Shown one piece after another: positions 56,701 through 63,940 of a stretch of DNA of 64,000 nucleotides (the first letter of the stretch is position 1; every line of letters begins with the position of its first letter). The stretch lies in assembly GCA_947378305.1 (NCBI GenBank), contig CANCJJ010000001.1, forward strand, positions 1 to 64,000, read 5' to 3'. A model generated the notes under the pieces. That model was not told the origin of the DNA and searched no databases. It saw only the letters and a program-made list of their open reading frames with translations. The stretch comes from Phenylobacterium aquaticum. GTDB taxonomy: Bacteria; Pseudomonadota; Alphaproteobacteria; Caulobacterales; Caulobacteraceae. A program made the position numbers and the translations under genes.

Positions 56701-57450
56701 TTGAGCGCAACCATCTCGGGCCTGGGCCTGGTTGGCCTTGCCTTCCTGACCGCGACCCTGTCCGGGGTTTTCGGCATGGCAGGCGGGCTGGTCCTGATGG
56801 GCGGGCTGGCCCTGGTCCTTCCGGTTCAGGCCGCCTTCGTTACCCACGGACTCCTGCAACTTGTTGCGAATGGCTGGCGGGCAATTCTGCATGCCCGTCA
56901 TGTCCGCTGGCCGATTGTGGGGCTTTATGCCCTGGGGGCCCTGGCCATAGGTCTGGTCGTGGTCAGGATCGCCTTCAGTCCCGATCGGCGAACCCTCTAC
57001 CTCTTGTTGGGACTCGTCCCCGCCCTGGTCTGGATTCCCCGGACCTGGCTGAGGCTCGATGCGGCAGACCCGGGTCAGGCCGTCCTGGCAGGCCTCCTGG
57101 TTACCGGTCTGAATCTGACGGCGGGGGCCGCGGGCCCGTTACTGGATATCTTCTTTGTGCGCACGGCGATGGATCGCCACGCCATAGTCGCGACAAAGGC
57201 CGCGACGCAGGTTCTGAGCCATTTGACAAAGATTGTTGTCTTTGGCCTGCCCATGATCGCTACCGGTGCAAAGGGCATGCCGCCTTGGCCGGTCCTGGCC
57301 CTGGCCGTTACCGTATCCATGCTTGGGACCGCAGTCGGTGGCCGAATTCTGGACCGCCTGGATGACGTGAATTTCAAGACCTGGACCCGCTGGATCGTAA
57401 CCCTTATCGGACTCTATTACCTCGTCCTTGCGGCCCAGCCAGGATCCTAG
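56701..57450 (+). CDS. TauE/SafE-family membrane exporter (copy 2)
   Basis: 249 residues from TTG 56701. Seven to eight hydrophobic spans carry the repeated TauE motif: GLAFLTATLSGVFGMAGGLVLMGGLALVLP near residue 10 and LVTGLNLTAGAAGPLLDIFFV near 137. The protein is shorter and only distantly similar to copy 1 at 33073, so the two are not a recent duplication. The family exports sulfite or organosulfonates, but members of this short group often lack known substrates. It precedes the GNAT gene by 13 bases and may be co-transcribed with it. Confidence 0.88.
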   Translation: MSATISGLGLVGLAFLTATLSGVFGMAGGLVLMGGLALVLPVQAAFVTHGLLQLVANGWRAILHARHVRWPIVGLYALGALAIGLVVVRIAFSPDRRTLYLLLGLVPALVWIPRTWLRLDAADPGQAVLAGLLVTGLNLTAGAAGPLLDIFFVRTAMDRHAIVATKAATQVLSHLTKIVVFGLPMIATGAKGMPPWPVLALAVTVSMLGTAVGGRILDRLDDVNFKTWTRWIVTLIGLYYLVLAAQPGS

Positions 57451-57463
57451 GGATGCCCATGTC

Positions 57464-58048
57464 ATGCTGATCAAGCCCGGTCCCCTCTTCAGTCCGCACC
57501 TTACCCTGGAACCCCTGACGGAGGCTCATGCGGCGGAGCTAAAGGCTGCCTGTGCAGCCGACCCCGAGGTTTGGCCCCGGCTCTATCGCGAATCCTGGGC
57601 ACCCGCGGAGTTTGCTGCCAGCTGGGACAAGCTCATGGTCGCAAATACCACAGGGCGGGCCCTATCCTATGCCGTCATTGTCAAGGATCTGGTCGTGGGC
57701 ATGACAAGCTTTCTGGCCCTGGACGCTGCCGAGGCCAGCCTGGACATCGGTGCGACCTATTATCATCCAGATTATCGGGGTGGTGCGGTAAACCCGGCGG
57801 CAAAATATCTCCTGCTGGACCACGCCTTTACCGGCGGGGCACGTCGGGTGGCCTTCACGGTCGATGCCCTCAACACCCGGTCCCAGGCCGCCGTCCTCAA
57901 GCTGGGCGCGACCCGGGAAGGCCTACTGCGCCAGGATCGGGTAACCTGGACCGGCCGCATCCGCGACACGGTGATTTTCTCTATCCTGCAATCGGAATGG
58001 CCGGAGGTTCAAGATCGACTGAACCTCCGGCTCTCCGCCTTCAGCTAG
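57464..58048 (+). CDS. GNAT-family N-acetyltransferase (RimJ-like)
   Basis: 194 residues from ATG 57464 (MLIKPGPLFSPHLTLEPLTEAHAAEL). The RimJ/RimL pattern is LTLEPLTEAHAAELKAA, YAVIVKDLVVGMTSFLALDAAEASLDIGATYYHPDYRGGAVNPAAKYLLLDHAFTGGARRVAFTVDALNTRSQAAVLKLGATREGLLRQDRVTWTGRIRDTVIFSIL. The acetyl-CoA pyrophosphate-loop equivalent is RGGAVNPAAKY. It probably acetylates a protein N-terminus or small amine; the substrate is not predictable. The short gap after TauE suggests a shared transcript. It is convergent with an SDR gene. Confidence 0.88.
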   Translation: MLIKPGPLFSPHLTLEPLTEAHAAELKAACAADPEVWPRLYRESWAPAEFAASWDKLMVANTTGRALSYAVIVKDLVVGMTSFLALDAAEASLDIGATYYHPDYRGGAVNPAAKYLLLDHAFTGGARRVAFTVDALNTRSQAAVLKLGATREGLLRQDRVTWTGRIRDTVIFSILQSEWPEVQDRLNLRLSAFS

Positions 58049-58066
58049 ACCAAAGCTCAACCTGAT

Positions 58067-58945
58067 CTAGGCGCTGGCCGCCGTCTTTTCCGGAGCGGCC
58101 GGGAAGAAGACCTCGGCGGCATGGTCGGCCACCTCCTGCGCCGTATAGGGTCGACCCGGCTGGAACCCATCGGTTTGCAGCATCTTGATTTCCCGCACCC
58201 CCCGCGACGACACGCCCAGCACCTTGCCGGTATGGTCGGCCGCCAGGTCAGAGGCCATGTAGAGGACCCCGGGCGCAATATTCTCGGGCAGGCTCAGGGG
58301 ATCAGGCTCCTGCCCCTTCCGGCCCGGCAGATCTGAGGTCATACGGGTAAAGGCTCCGGGGGCGAGGCCCATGACCCGGATTCCATACTTGCGGCCCTCA
58401 ATGGAAAGCACCCGCATGAAACCGTAGATTCCGGCCTTGGCGGCCCCGTAATTGGACTGTCCGAAATTACCGTAGAGGCCCGAGGTCGACGAGGTCATGA
58501 TGATGGTTCCCGGTCGGCCATTGGCCCGCAGCCAGGTCCAGACCGGCATGGTGCAGCAATAGGTGCCCTTCAGATGGACCTTCACCACCAGATCCCAGTC
58601 CGCCTCGCTGGTGTTACCAAAGGTCTTGTCCCGCAGGATTCCGGCATTGCAAACCAGTATGTCCACCTGCCCAAAGGCATCGAGGGCCGTCTTGAGGATG
58701 TTTTCCCCACCTGCCATGGTCGAGACATCGTCGCCATTGGCCACCGCCTTGCCACCCGCAGCAATAATGTCATTGACGACCTTCTGGGCCGCTGACACCG
58801 ACCCGTCGCCAGACCCGTCCCGGGCCCCGCCCAGGTCATTGACCACGACACTGGCCCCTTCCTTGGCAAACAGCCTGGCATAGGCCTCGCCGAGACCGCC
58901 GCCTGCCCCGGTGATGATGGCCACCTTACCGTCAAGTAATCCCAT
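58067..58945 (-). CDS. Short-chain dehydrogenase of the HSD17B4 / 3-hydroxyacyl-CoA type
   Basis: 292 residues, longer than a plain SDR. The cofactor motif TGAGGGLGEAYARLFAKEGASVVVNDLGGARDGSG (Asp after the second strand: NAD) is typical of the multifunctional-enzyme type 2 and steroid side-chain 3-hydroxyacyl-CoA dehydrogenases. Active-site Ser is in IIMTSSTSGLYGNFGQSNYGAAKAG with Tyr-x3-Lys. The C-terminal helix EVADHAAEVFFPAAPEKTAASA extends the fold. It would oxidise 3-hydroxyacyl-CoA (or a hydroxysteroid). Together with the acyl-CoA dehydrogenase row it could supply beta-oxidation of bulky acids, although about 30 kb separates them. Confidence 0.9.
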   Translation of the reverse strand: MGLLDGKVAIITGAGGGLGEAYARLFAKEGASVVVNDLGGARDGSGDGSVSAAQKVVNDIIAAGGKAVANGDDVSTMAGGENILKTALDAFGQVDILVCNAGILRDKTFGNTSEADWDLVVKVHLKGTYCCTMPVWTWLRANGRPGTIIMTSSTSGLYGNFGQSNYGAAKAGIYGFMRVLSIEGRKYGIRVMGLAPGAFTRMTSDLPGRKGQEPDPLSLPENIAPGVLYMASDLAADHTGKVLGVSSRGVREIKMLQTDGFQPGRPYTAQEVADHAAEVFFPAAPEKTAASA

Positions 58946-59283
58946 AATCCGCTCCCTTGCTTTTGATCTTGTGGAGAGATCATCCTGCCGGGCGCGCCTG
59001 GAGTCGAGCCCCAGATTTCAGCCTGGCCACCAGTCTGTTGCCGCTCACCTTCACCGAAACCAAAAGACCCCGTCGTCCTGCATAAAGTGTCAAATTCCAA
59101 GATTTCCAGATCTTATTTATAGTTAACTTGAATTAACCATAAGTTTAGACGAGCTCTATTTACTCGATTTACGAGAGGTTAAGACTCTTCAAGGTATGTC
59201 TTCCGTCTATGTATACGCGGAGCAACCAGAATGGTTTCTCTCGGCGCGCCCAGGTGCGTTGACCTACGTATCGGGAGAACAGA
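58946..59283. other. 338-bp intergenic region, partly AT-rich, between SDR and Flp-like gene
   Basis: The left part (58946-59090) is GC-rich leader of the SDR gene. From about 59095 the base content switches to AT-rich (TTATTTATAGTTAACTTG), unlike the surrounding DNA. It includes TTAAC (59123-59127) and TTAACCAT (59133-59140), 5 bases apart, and a GACTC methylation site at 59183-59187. I see no other gene here; the 96-aa track frame starting at 59196 has no family character and overlaps the Flp-like frame. Confidence 0.6.
59123..59140 (+). promoter_or_regulatory. CtrA-like binding site before Flp-like gene
   Basis: TTAAC-N5-TTAACCAT. The right half is the exact 8-mer associated with CtrA control in Caulobacter; the full two-half consensus TTAA-N7-TTAA has one base less here (TTAA-N6-TTAA). 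It lies about 145 bases before the ATG, in an AT-rich stretch. In Caulobacter the pilin gene pilA is CtrA-activated, so the site is in a meaningful place. Confidence 0.5.
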
Positions 59284-59448
59284 ATGTCGAGATACCTGAG
59301 GCGGCTTCTCAGTCAGGAACCAAGCGCGTCCATCTTCGAATATGGCCTGATCGCGGCCGTTATCGCCATGATCCTGCTGACCGCAGCCACCACGCCATCG
59401 AGCCGCTTTCCGTCACCCCGTTTCACCGACCATACAGGCCACCGCTAG
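59284..59448 (+). CDS. Flp/PilA-pilin-like small protein, atypical (not in the ORF track)
   Basis: 54 residues, below the track cut-off, with GGAG 6 bases before the ATG. MSRYLRRLLSQEPSAS followed by IFEYGLIAAVIAMILLTAAT aligns with the start of Flp-type IVb pilins (FLKDESGATAIEYGLIVALI...). The conserved Glu5-Tyr6 of the mature pilin and the hydrophobic helix are kept. The residue before the cleavage point, Gly in functional prepilins, is Ser here, and the C-terminus is a short basic/Pro/His tail (SSRFPSPRFTDHTGHR). It may be a minor pilin-like membrane protein, a decoy or a decaying pilin copy. No tad/cpa genes are nearby. Confidence 0.6.
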   Translation: MSRYLRRLLSQEPSASIFEYGLIAAVIAMILLTAATTPSSRFPSPRFTDHTGHR

Positions 59449-59463
59449 GGCCTGGCGTTCAAG

Positions 59464-60696
59464 TCAGGACAGGTGTGGGAAGTTAAGACTCGCGAGGTTT
59501 AGCGGCTCACCGGATTCCAGCATCGCCTGATGGGGCATGTCCATGACCTCGCGGAAGGCCACCCGGAACCGGGCCATTTCCTCCACCGTTCCCACCGAGA
59601 CCCGAACCGCATTGGGCCAGATGGGCCAGGTCCGTCCGATATAGATATTCTTGGCCTTCAGGGCGGCAATCACCCCGCGCCCGTCGCGGCCGGTATCAAT
59701 CATGAAGCAGTTGGTCTGAGGGTCCCCTATGACCTTGTAGCCATTGGCCTTGAGCCAGCTCAGGGTTTCCCGGCGGGTATCGCCGATGATCTTCTTGCGC
59801 ACCGGCACCAGGTCCGGATCGAGGAGGGAGGCCCGGGCGGCGGCAGAGCCGGTAATCGCCATGGCATTCTGGCCAAAGGGCTTCAGGGACGCGAGCAGGT
59901 CCGGACGACCGGCTGCAAATCCACAACGCAGACCCGCCATGCCGTAGATTTTCGAGAAGGTCCGCAGCACAATCAGGTCCTGGTCGGCAGCGACCAGATC
60001 CAGGACATCCTCGCCTTCCGACAAATGGATATAGGCCTCATCCACCAGAAGGATCGACCCCTTTGGCTTGTTGGCCAGGGCCCACTTGATATCCGCCTTT
60101 GAGGTCAGGGTGCCGGTTGGGTTGTTCGGGTTGCAGATATAGATCACCCCGGCTTGGGGGTCGGCAGTCACCATGGCCTTGACGTCATGGGCATAATTGG
60201 CCGTCAGGGGCACCTTGACCACCTTTGCGCCAGCTGTCTCCGCCGCCCGCATGCCCGCCTCATAGGAGGGATCAGCGGTGACAAAACTGCGCTTGGGCGA
60301 GGTAAAGGCCAGGACGGAAAAATGCAGCGGGTCGGACGATCCCGCATAGACCGCGACATGGCTCTCCTTCAGTCCGGACTGTTGGGCGAAGGTCTTGGCC
60401 AGCATGGCCGTCTCACCCATGCGATCATAGCGCCCGCCGGTCGGCGTGATCTTGGCAATGGCCTCGCAGGCAGCAGGCGACGGACCCAGGGGATTTTCAT
60501 TGGCATTGATCAGCACAGCGTCTGGCGGTGGAACCTCGCGCCCCTGACCATGCTGGGCCATGCCGGAAGGAATGGCCGCCTTGTCGGCCGCATGGGCCAG
60601 GTGAGCTTCGGTCAGAATGGGTGTGGCTGCAGCCAGGGCGGCAGCCCTCAGGAAACCACGACGACCGATCAGGCTGAACTCGGAAGATGACACCAC
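59464..60696 (-). CDS. Tat-exported PLP-dependent aminotransferase (HisC-like)
   Basis: 410 residues. The N-terminus has a twin-arginine signal (IGRRGFLRAAALAAATPILTEAHLAHAAD), so the enzyme appears to be exported folded with its PLP. The catalytic body is a fold type I aminotransferase: LINANENPLGPSPAACEAI, SSDPLHF, YICNPNNPTGTL, LLVDEAYIHL and the PLP lysine in RTFSKIYGMAGLRCGFAAG. It is similar to HisC, but the second HisC-like copy (42454) sits in an aromatic operon, so this one probably has another role, perhaps on amino acids or peptides in the periplasm. Relatives with Tat signals occur in Caulobacterales and Xanthomonadales; their substrate is unknown. Confidence 0.9.
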   Translation of the reverse strand: MVSSSEFSLIGRRGFLRAAALAAATPILTEAHLAHAADKAAIPSGMAQHGQGREVPPPDAVLINANENPLGPSPAACEAIAKITPTGGRYDRMGETAMLAKTFAQQSGLKESHVAVYAGSSDPLHFSVLAFTSPKRSFVTADPSYEAGMRAAETAGAKVVKVPLTANYAHDVKAMVTADPQAGVIYICNPNNPTGTLTSKADIKWALANKPKGSILLVDEAYIHLSEGEDVLDLVAADQDLIVLRTFSKIYGMAGLRCGFAAGRPDLLASLKPFGQNAMAITGSAAARASLLDPDLVPVRKKIIGDTRRETLSWLKANGYKVIGDPQTNCFMIDTGRDGRGVIAALKAKNIYIGRTWPIWPNAVRVSVGTVEEMARFRVAFREVMDMPHQAMLESGEPLNLASLNFPHLS

Positions 60697-60797
60697 GGGA
60701 ACCTCCAGGACAGGGCAAGAGCGTTTGAGGCCTCATTCACGCCCGCCCTGACCCCGGCGGCAATCACAGGTCCACTCGCCGGGGCTCGCGACAGAAA

Positions 60798-60863
60798 CCT
60801 GCCTTGGAAGCAGGCAGGTAAGGGTCGATTCGATCAGGCCAATGCCCAAGGGGCAAGCGACCC
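60798..60863. other. Two stacked hairpins in the divergent leader region
   Basis: Stem 1 is CCTGCCT (60798-60804) with AGGCAGG (60812-60818). Stem 2 is GGGTCG (60822-60827) with CGACCC (60858-60863), containing an inner TGCCC (60843-60847) and GGGCA (60851-60855). They sit in the 260-base gap between the Tat aminotransferase (minus) and the aminopeptidase (plus) and could act in either leader RNA. They match no riboswitch that I recognise. Confidence 0.35.
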
Positions 60864-60956
60864 GGTGGGCCGGACGAGACCTTGCGATCATGCACAACTT
60901 GTCACAAAGGGTAGGACACCCCCGCCGAAACTGGCTGGAACCTCAGGGACACGCCC

Positions 60957-62342
60957 ATGACTGATGCCATTATCGAGACGTCGGAGAGGCCCGGCACCCC
61001 AGTCCATCTGGTGACCTCTGACAGCCTGGATGCGGTCCTGGCCGAGACCTTTGTCCAGGGACTGGCGCAGGCGGCCGACTTCAAGGCCAGGGCGGGCCAG
61101 ATCCTTATCGTACCCAATGATCAGGGCAAGGTCCGGGAGGTCTATTTTGGCCTCGGCTCACAAGCCGGGATCAACCTACAGACCCTGCGCGGACTTCCGG
61201 CGAAATTGCCCCCCGGTGACTTCACCCTTACGACTCTGCCGGAGGGTCTCGACGCCGCCGACCTGGCCCTGGCCTTCGCCCAGGGGACTTACCGGTTCGA
61301 TCGTTACAAGACCCGGGACCCGGCAGGGGTGCGGCTGGTCATGCCCGGCGTCGATCTCGCCGAAGCCCGCCAGATTGCCCAAGCCTGCGCCCTTGCCCGG
61401 GACATGATCAACACACCGGCCAATGACCTGGGCCCGCTCCAGATCGAGACCCTGGCCCGGGACGTCGCGCAAACCTTTGGTGCAGAGATTACCGTCATTA
61501 CCGGCGATGACCTTCTGACCCACAACTATCCGGCCGTGCATGCAGTCGGGCGGGCCGCTGTGCCTCACCGGGCCTCGCGCATGATCGAACTGACCTGGGG
61601 CCAGCCTGACCATCCGGTCGTAGTGGTCATCGGCAAGGGCGTGGTCTTTGACACCGGCGGTCTGGACATCAAGCCCTCCTCCAGCATGCGCTTCATGAAG
61701 AAGGACATGGGCGGGGCCGCCCACGCGCTCGCCCTGGGCCGGATGATCATGGCCGGGAAGCTTCCCCTTCGTCTGATCGTCCTGATCCCTGCCGTGGAAA
61801 ATGCCATTTCCGGCGACGCCATGCGCCCGGGCGACATTCTGTCGACCCGGAAGGGGCTGACCATCGAGGTCGGAAATACAGACGCCGAGGGCAGGCTCAT
61901 CCTGGCCGACGCCCTGACGCGAGCTGACGAGTTAAACCCGGCCTTGACCCTGGACCTGGCGACCCTGACCGGGGCTGCGCGTGTGGCCCTGGGCCCGCAA
62001 TTGCCGCCCTTCTTCACCGACGACGAGGACCTGGCCCGCCAGATCGAACAGGCCGCTCAGACGACCGGCGATCCGGTCTGGCGGCTGCCCCTCTGGAAGG
62101 GATATCTAGACTCCCTGGACTCCGACATTGCCGATATTCGCAATGACCCGGATGGCTGGGCCCAGGCTGGGGCCATGACCGCGGCCTTGTTCCTGCAACG
62201 CTTCGCCCCCAAGGGGCCTTGGGCGCATTTCGACATCTTTGCCTGGAACCCCAGATCCCGTCCGGGCTTTCCATCCGGGGGGGAGGCCCAGGCCATTCGC
62301 GGCCTCTACCAGATGCTCCGGACCCGGTTTCATGGGGTCTGA
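60957..62342 (+). CDS. Leucyl aminopeptidase family protein (M17)
   Basis: 461 residues. The N-terminal macro-like domain (about 1-150) precedes the M17 catalytic domain with the metal-binding region VVVIGKGVVFDTGGLDIKPSSSMRFMKKDMGGAAHALALG and NTDAEGRLILADALTRADE, the strongest family signature (Asp and Glu ligands and catalytic Arg). It is shorter than E. coli PepA (503) and typical of the second M17 group of alphaproteobacteria. It hydrolyses N-terminal leucine-like residues from peptides in the cytoplasm, as a hexamer with two metals per subunit. An NlpC/P60 gene overlaps its stop, the usual pairing in this group. Confidence 0.94.
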   Translation: MTDAIIETSERPGTPVHLVTSDSLDAVLAETFVQGLAQAADFKARAGQILIVPNDQGKVREVYFGLGSQAGINLQTLRGLPAKLPPGDFTLTTLPEGLDAADLALAFAQGTYRFDRYKTRDPAGVRLVMPGVDLAEARQIAQACALARDMINTPANDLGPLQIETLARDVAQTFGAEITVITGDDLLTHNYPAVHAVGRAAVPHRASRMIELTWGQPDHPVVVVIGKGVVFDTGGLDIKPSSSMRFMKKDMGGAAHALALGRMIMAGKLPLRLIVLIPAVENAISGDAMRPGDILSTRKGLTIEVGNTDAEGRLILADALTRADELNPALTLDLATLTGAARVALGPQLPPFFTDDEDLARQIEQAAQTTGDPVWRLPLWKGYLDSLDSDIADIRNDPDGWAQAGAMTAALFLQRFAPKGPWAHFDIFAWNPRSRPGFPSGGEAQAIRGLYQMLRTRFHGV

Positions 62343-63165
62343 CCCGCGCATAACCCCCTGGCGAGCCGATCTCGCCAGTTCAGACCTGGAGGGGCGCATG
62401 TCTGCCCCTGCCTATCGACAGCCGCGTCCGCACACGGTCGTGACGCCTGCCCTCCGGATTACCGCCACCCAGGCACCGGACAGCGAACAACAGGACCAGC
62501 TGCTGTTTGGCGAGGTGTTTGATCTTCTGGACACTACCGGCGATCAGGCCTGGGGTCAGGCCCGACGGGATGGCTATGTCGGTTATGTGGACCTGGCGGC
62601 CTTGGGCGCGGACCCTGGCTTGCCCACCCATCGGGTCTCGGCCATCCGCACCTATGCCTTCAGTGAGCCCAGCATCAAGTCGAGGGCCCTCGGGCCCTAT
62701 TCCCTGAACTGTCTGATTTCGATCCAGGCCCGAGAGGGCCGCTTCCTTAAAGGCGCAAACACAGGCTGGTTCGTGGCCGAGCACCTGTCACCCATCGGCA
62801 GCTTTGCCGGAGAGCCCGCGGCCGTGGCCGAACTTCACCTGGGGGCCGCCTATCTCTGGGGCGGTCGCGAGAGTCATGGGCTGGATTGTTCAGGACTGGT
62901 TCAACAAGCCCTGCTGGCCTGTGGTCGCGCCTGTCCCCGGGATACCGATCAGCAGCAGGCCCTGGGCCAGGACATTGATCCCGAGGCCCTTGCCCGCGGC
63001 GATCTCGTGTTCTGGAAGGGCCATGTGGCCATGATGGTGAGCCAGACCCACATCATCCACGCCAATGCCCATCACATGGCCGTCGCCACGGAACCTCTCG
63101 CGGAGGCCTGGAGCCGCATTGCCCGGACCACGACCGGTGACCCGGTCGCCTTCCGAAGACTCTAG
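62332..63165 (+). CDS. NlpC/P60-family peptidoglycan endopeptidase (C40)
   Basis: 277 residues from ATG 62332, which overlaps the aminopeptidase stop; family members begin near DPRITPWRADLASSDLEG, so the ATG at 62398 used by some gene finders is too late. Two SH3-like segments (TVVTPALRITATQAPDSEQQDQLLFGEVFDLLDTTGDQAWGQARRDGYVGYVDLAALG) are followed by the C40 catalytic domain: LWGGRESHGLDCSGLVQQALLACG (nucleophile Cys), GDLVFWKGHVAMMV (His) and HIIHANAHHMAVA. It cleaves gamma-D-Glu-diamino-acid bonds in peptidoglycan. No signal peptide is seen, so it probably acts on recycled muropeptides, in line with the aminopeptidase partner. Confidence 0.92.
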   Translation: MGSDPRITPWRADLASSDLEGRMSAPAYRQPRPHTVVTPALRITATQAPDSEQQDQLLFGEVFDLLDTTGDQAWGQARRDGYVGYVDLAALGADPGLPTHRVSAIRTYAFSEPSIKSRALGPYSLNCLISIQAREGRFLKGANTGWFVAEHLSPIGSFAGEPAAVAELHLGAAYLWGGRESHGLDCSGLVQQALLACGRACPRDTDQQQALGQDIDPEALARGDLVFWKGHVAMMVSQTHIIHANAHHMAVATEPLAEAWSRIARTTTGDPVAFRRL

Positions 63166-63803
63166 ACGGCGGGCTTGGCGCTCGCCGCTGCGGCGGGGGC
63201 AGCAGGCGCTTCACCCGCTTCCGCAGGGGCGGCGGCGGGCGCTGCAGCGGCGGCGGGGGCAGCGGCCGGAATCGGCAGGGTCGAGCCCTGGGCATGGAGG
63301 TAGGCGATCACATTGATGCGGTCTTCCGCCTTCTTCAGGCCGACGAAGGACATCTTGGTGCCAGAAATGTACTTTTGCGGGCCCGACAGGAATTCATAAA
63401 TGTGCTGGTAGTCCCAGATCGGCTGCTTGCCACCGAACTCGGTCATGCCCGCGGAATAGGCGAAGCCACCATGGCTGCCAGGCTTGCGACCAACCACACC
63501 CCAGAGGTTGGGTCCTGTGCCATTTGCGCCGCCATTGGCCGCATTGTGGCAGGACTGGCACTTTGCAAAGACGGCCTCGCCGGCCTTGACGTCTGCAATT
63601 GGCAGGACCGTGCCCCAATCGGGCGGAACATCAGCGACGGGCGCACCGCCAGCGTCGGCCTCAGCCGCAACTTCAATGGCATAGCCAGGTTTCTTGGGAG
63701 CTTCCGCCTCGAACAGGCCCGAGGTGAATTCGCGAAGGCCGACAATGGCCAAACCAGTCGCCAGTACGGCGCCAGCGATTTTGTTGAAATTCAGATCGCT
63801 CAT
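63162..63803 (-). CDS. Membrane-anchored cytochrome c (CycM-like)
   Basis: 213 residues. An uncleaved N-terminal span (IAGAVLATGLAIVGLREF) anchors a periplasmic cytochrome c of the c552/CycM type: haem motif CQSCHNA near residue 80, GPNLWGVVGRKPGSHGGFAYSAGM and the axial Met in GTKMSFVGLKKAEDRINVIAYL. An unusual Ala/Pro/Glu-rich tail of about 40 residues (PAAAPAAAAAPAAAPAEAG...) extends beyond the fold. It is expected to carry electrons from the bc1 complex to a cytochrome oxidase. The 3' end overlaps the convergent NlpC gene by 4 bases. Confidence 0.93.
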   Translation of the reverse strand: MSDLNFNKIAGAVLATGLAIVGLREFTSGLFEAEAPKKPGYAIEVAAEADAGGAPVADVPPDWGTVLPIADVKAGEAVFAKCQSCHNAANGGANGTGPNLWGVVGRKPGSHGGFAYSAGMTEFGGKQPIWDYQHIYEFLSGPQKYISGTKMSFVGLKKAEDRINVIAYLHAQGSTLPIPAAAPAAAAAPAAAPAEAGEAPAAPAAAASAKPAV

Positions 63804-63828
63804 CGTCCTGAAATCGGCCCTCTACTCG

Positions 63829-63846
63829 GCTGACATGATGGTCAGC
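63829..63846. other. Perfect inverted repeat in the cytochrome c leader
   Basis: GCTGAC (63829-63834) and GTCAGC (63841-63846) frame ATGATG, 26 bases upstream of the cytochrome c start on its strand and within the divergent kdsB leader. It could form a 6-bp hairpin in the leader RNA or be an operator. No partner copy was noticed. Confidence 0.3.
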
Positions 63847-63940
63847 GTTAGCACGGGAATCCCCGCCCCATATTGCGCCCGCGTCTCTTACACGCTACCG
63901 GCGCTCGCGCAACCAGCCAGTTGGGTGCAAGGGTACAGAT

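Noticed and set aside
59196-59486. 96-aa ORF in the track covering the Flp-like gene in another frame
   Set aside because: The sequence shows no family character, and the overlapping 54-codon frame has a ribosome site and a clear pilin helix.
60797-60840. tRNA-Pro-like anticodon arm: stem CCTGC/GCAGG with loop CTTGGAA (anticodon TGG) and a TTCGA-like segment after it
   Set aside because: No acceptor stem can be formed with the upstream sequence, the D arm is absent and the T-arm stem does not pair. It is kept only as part of the hairpin pair.
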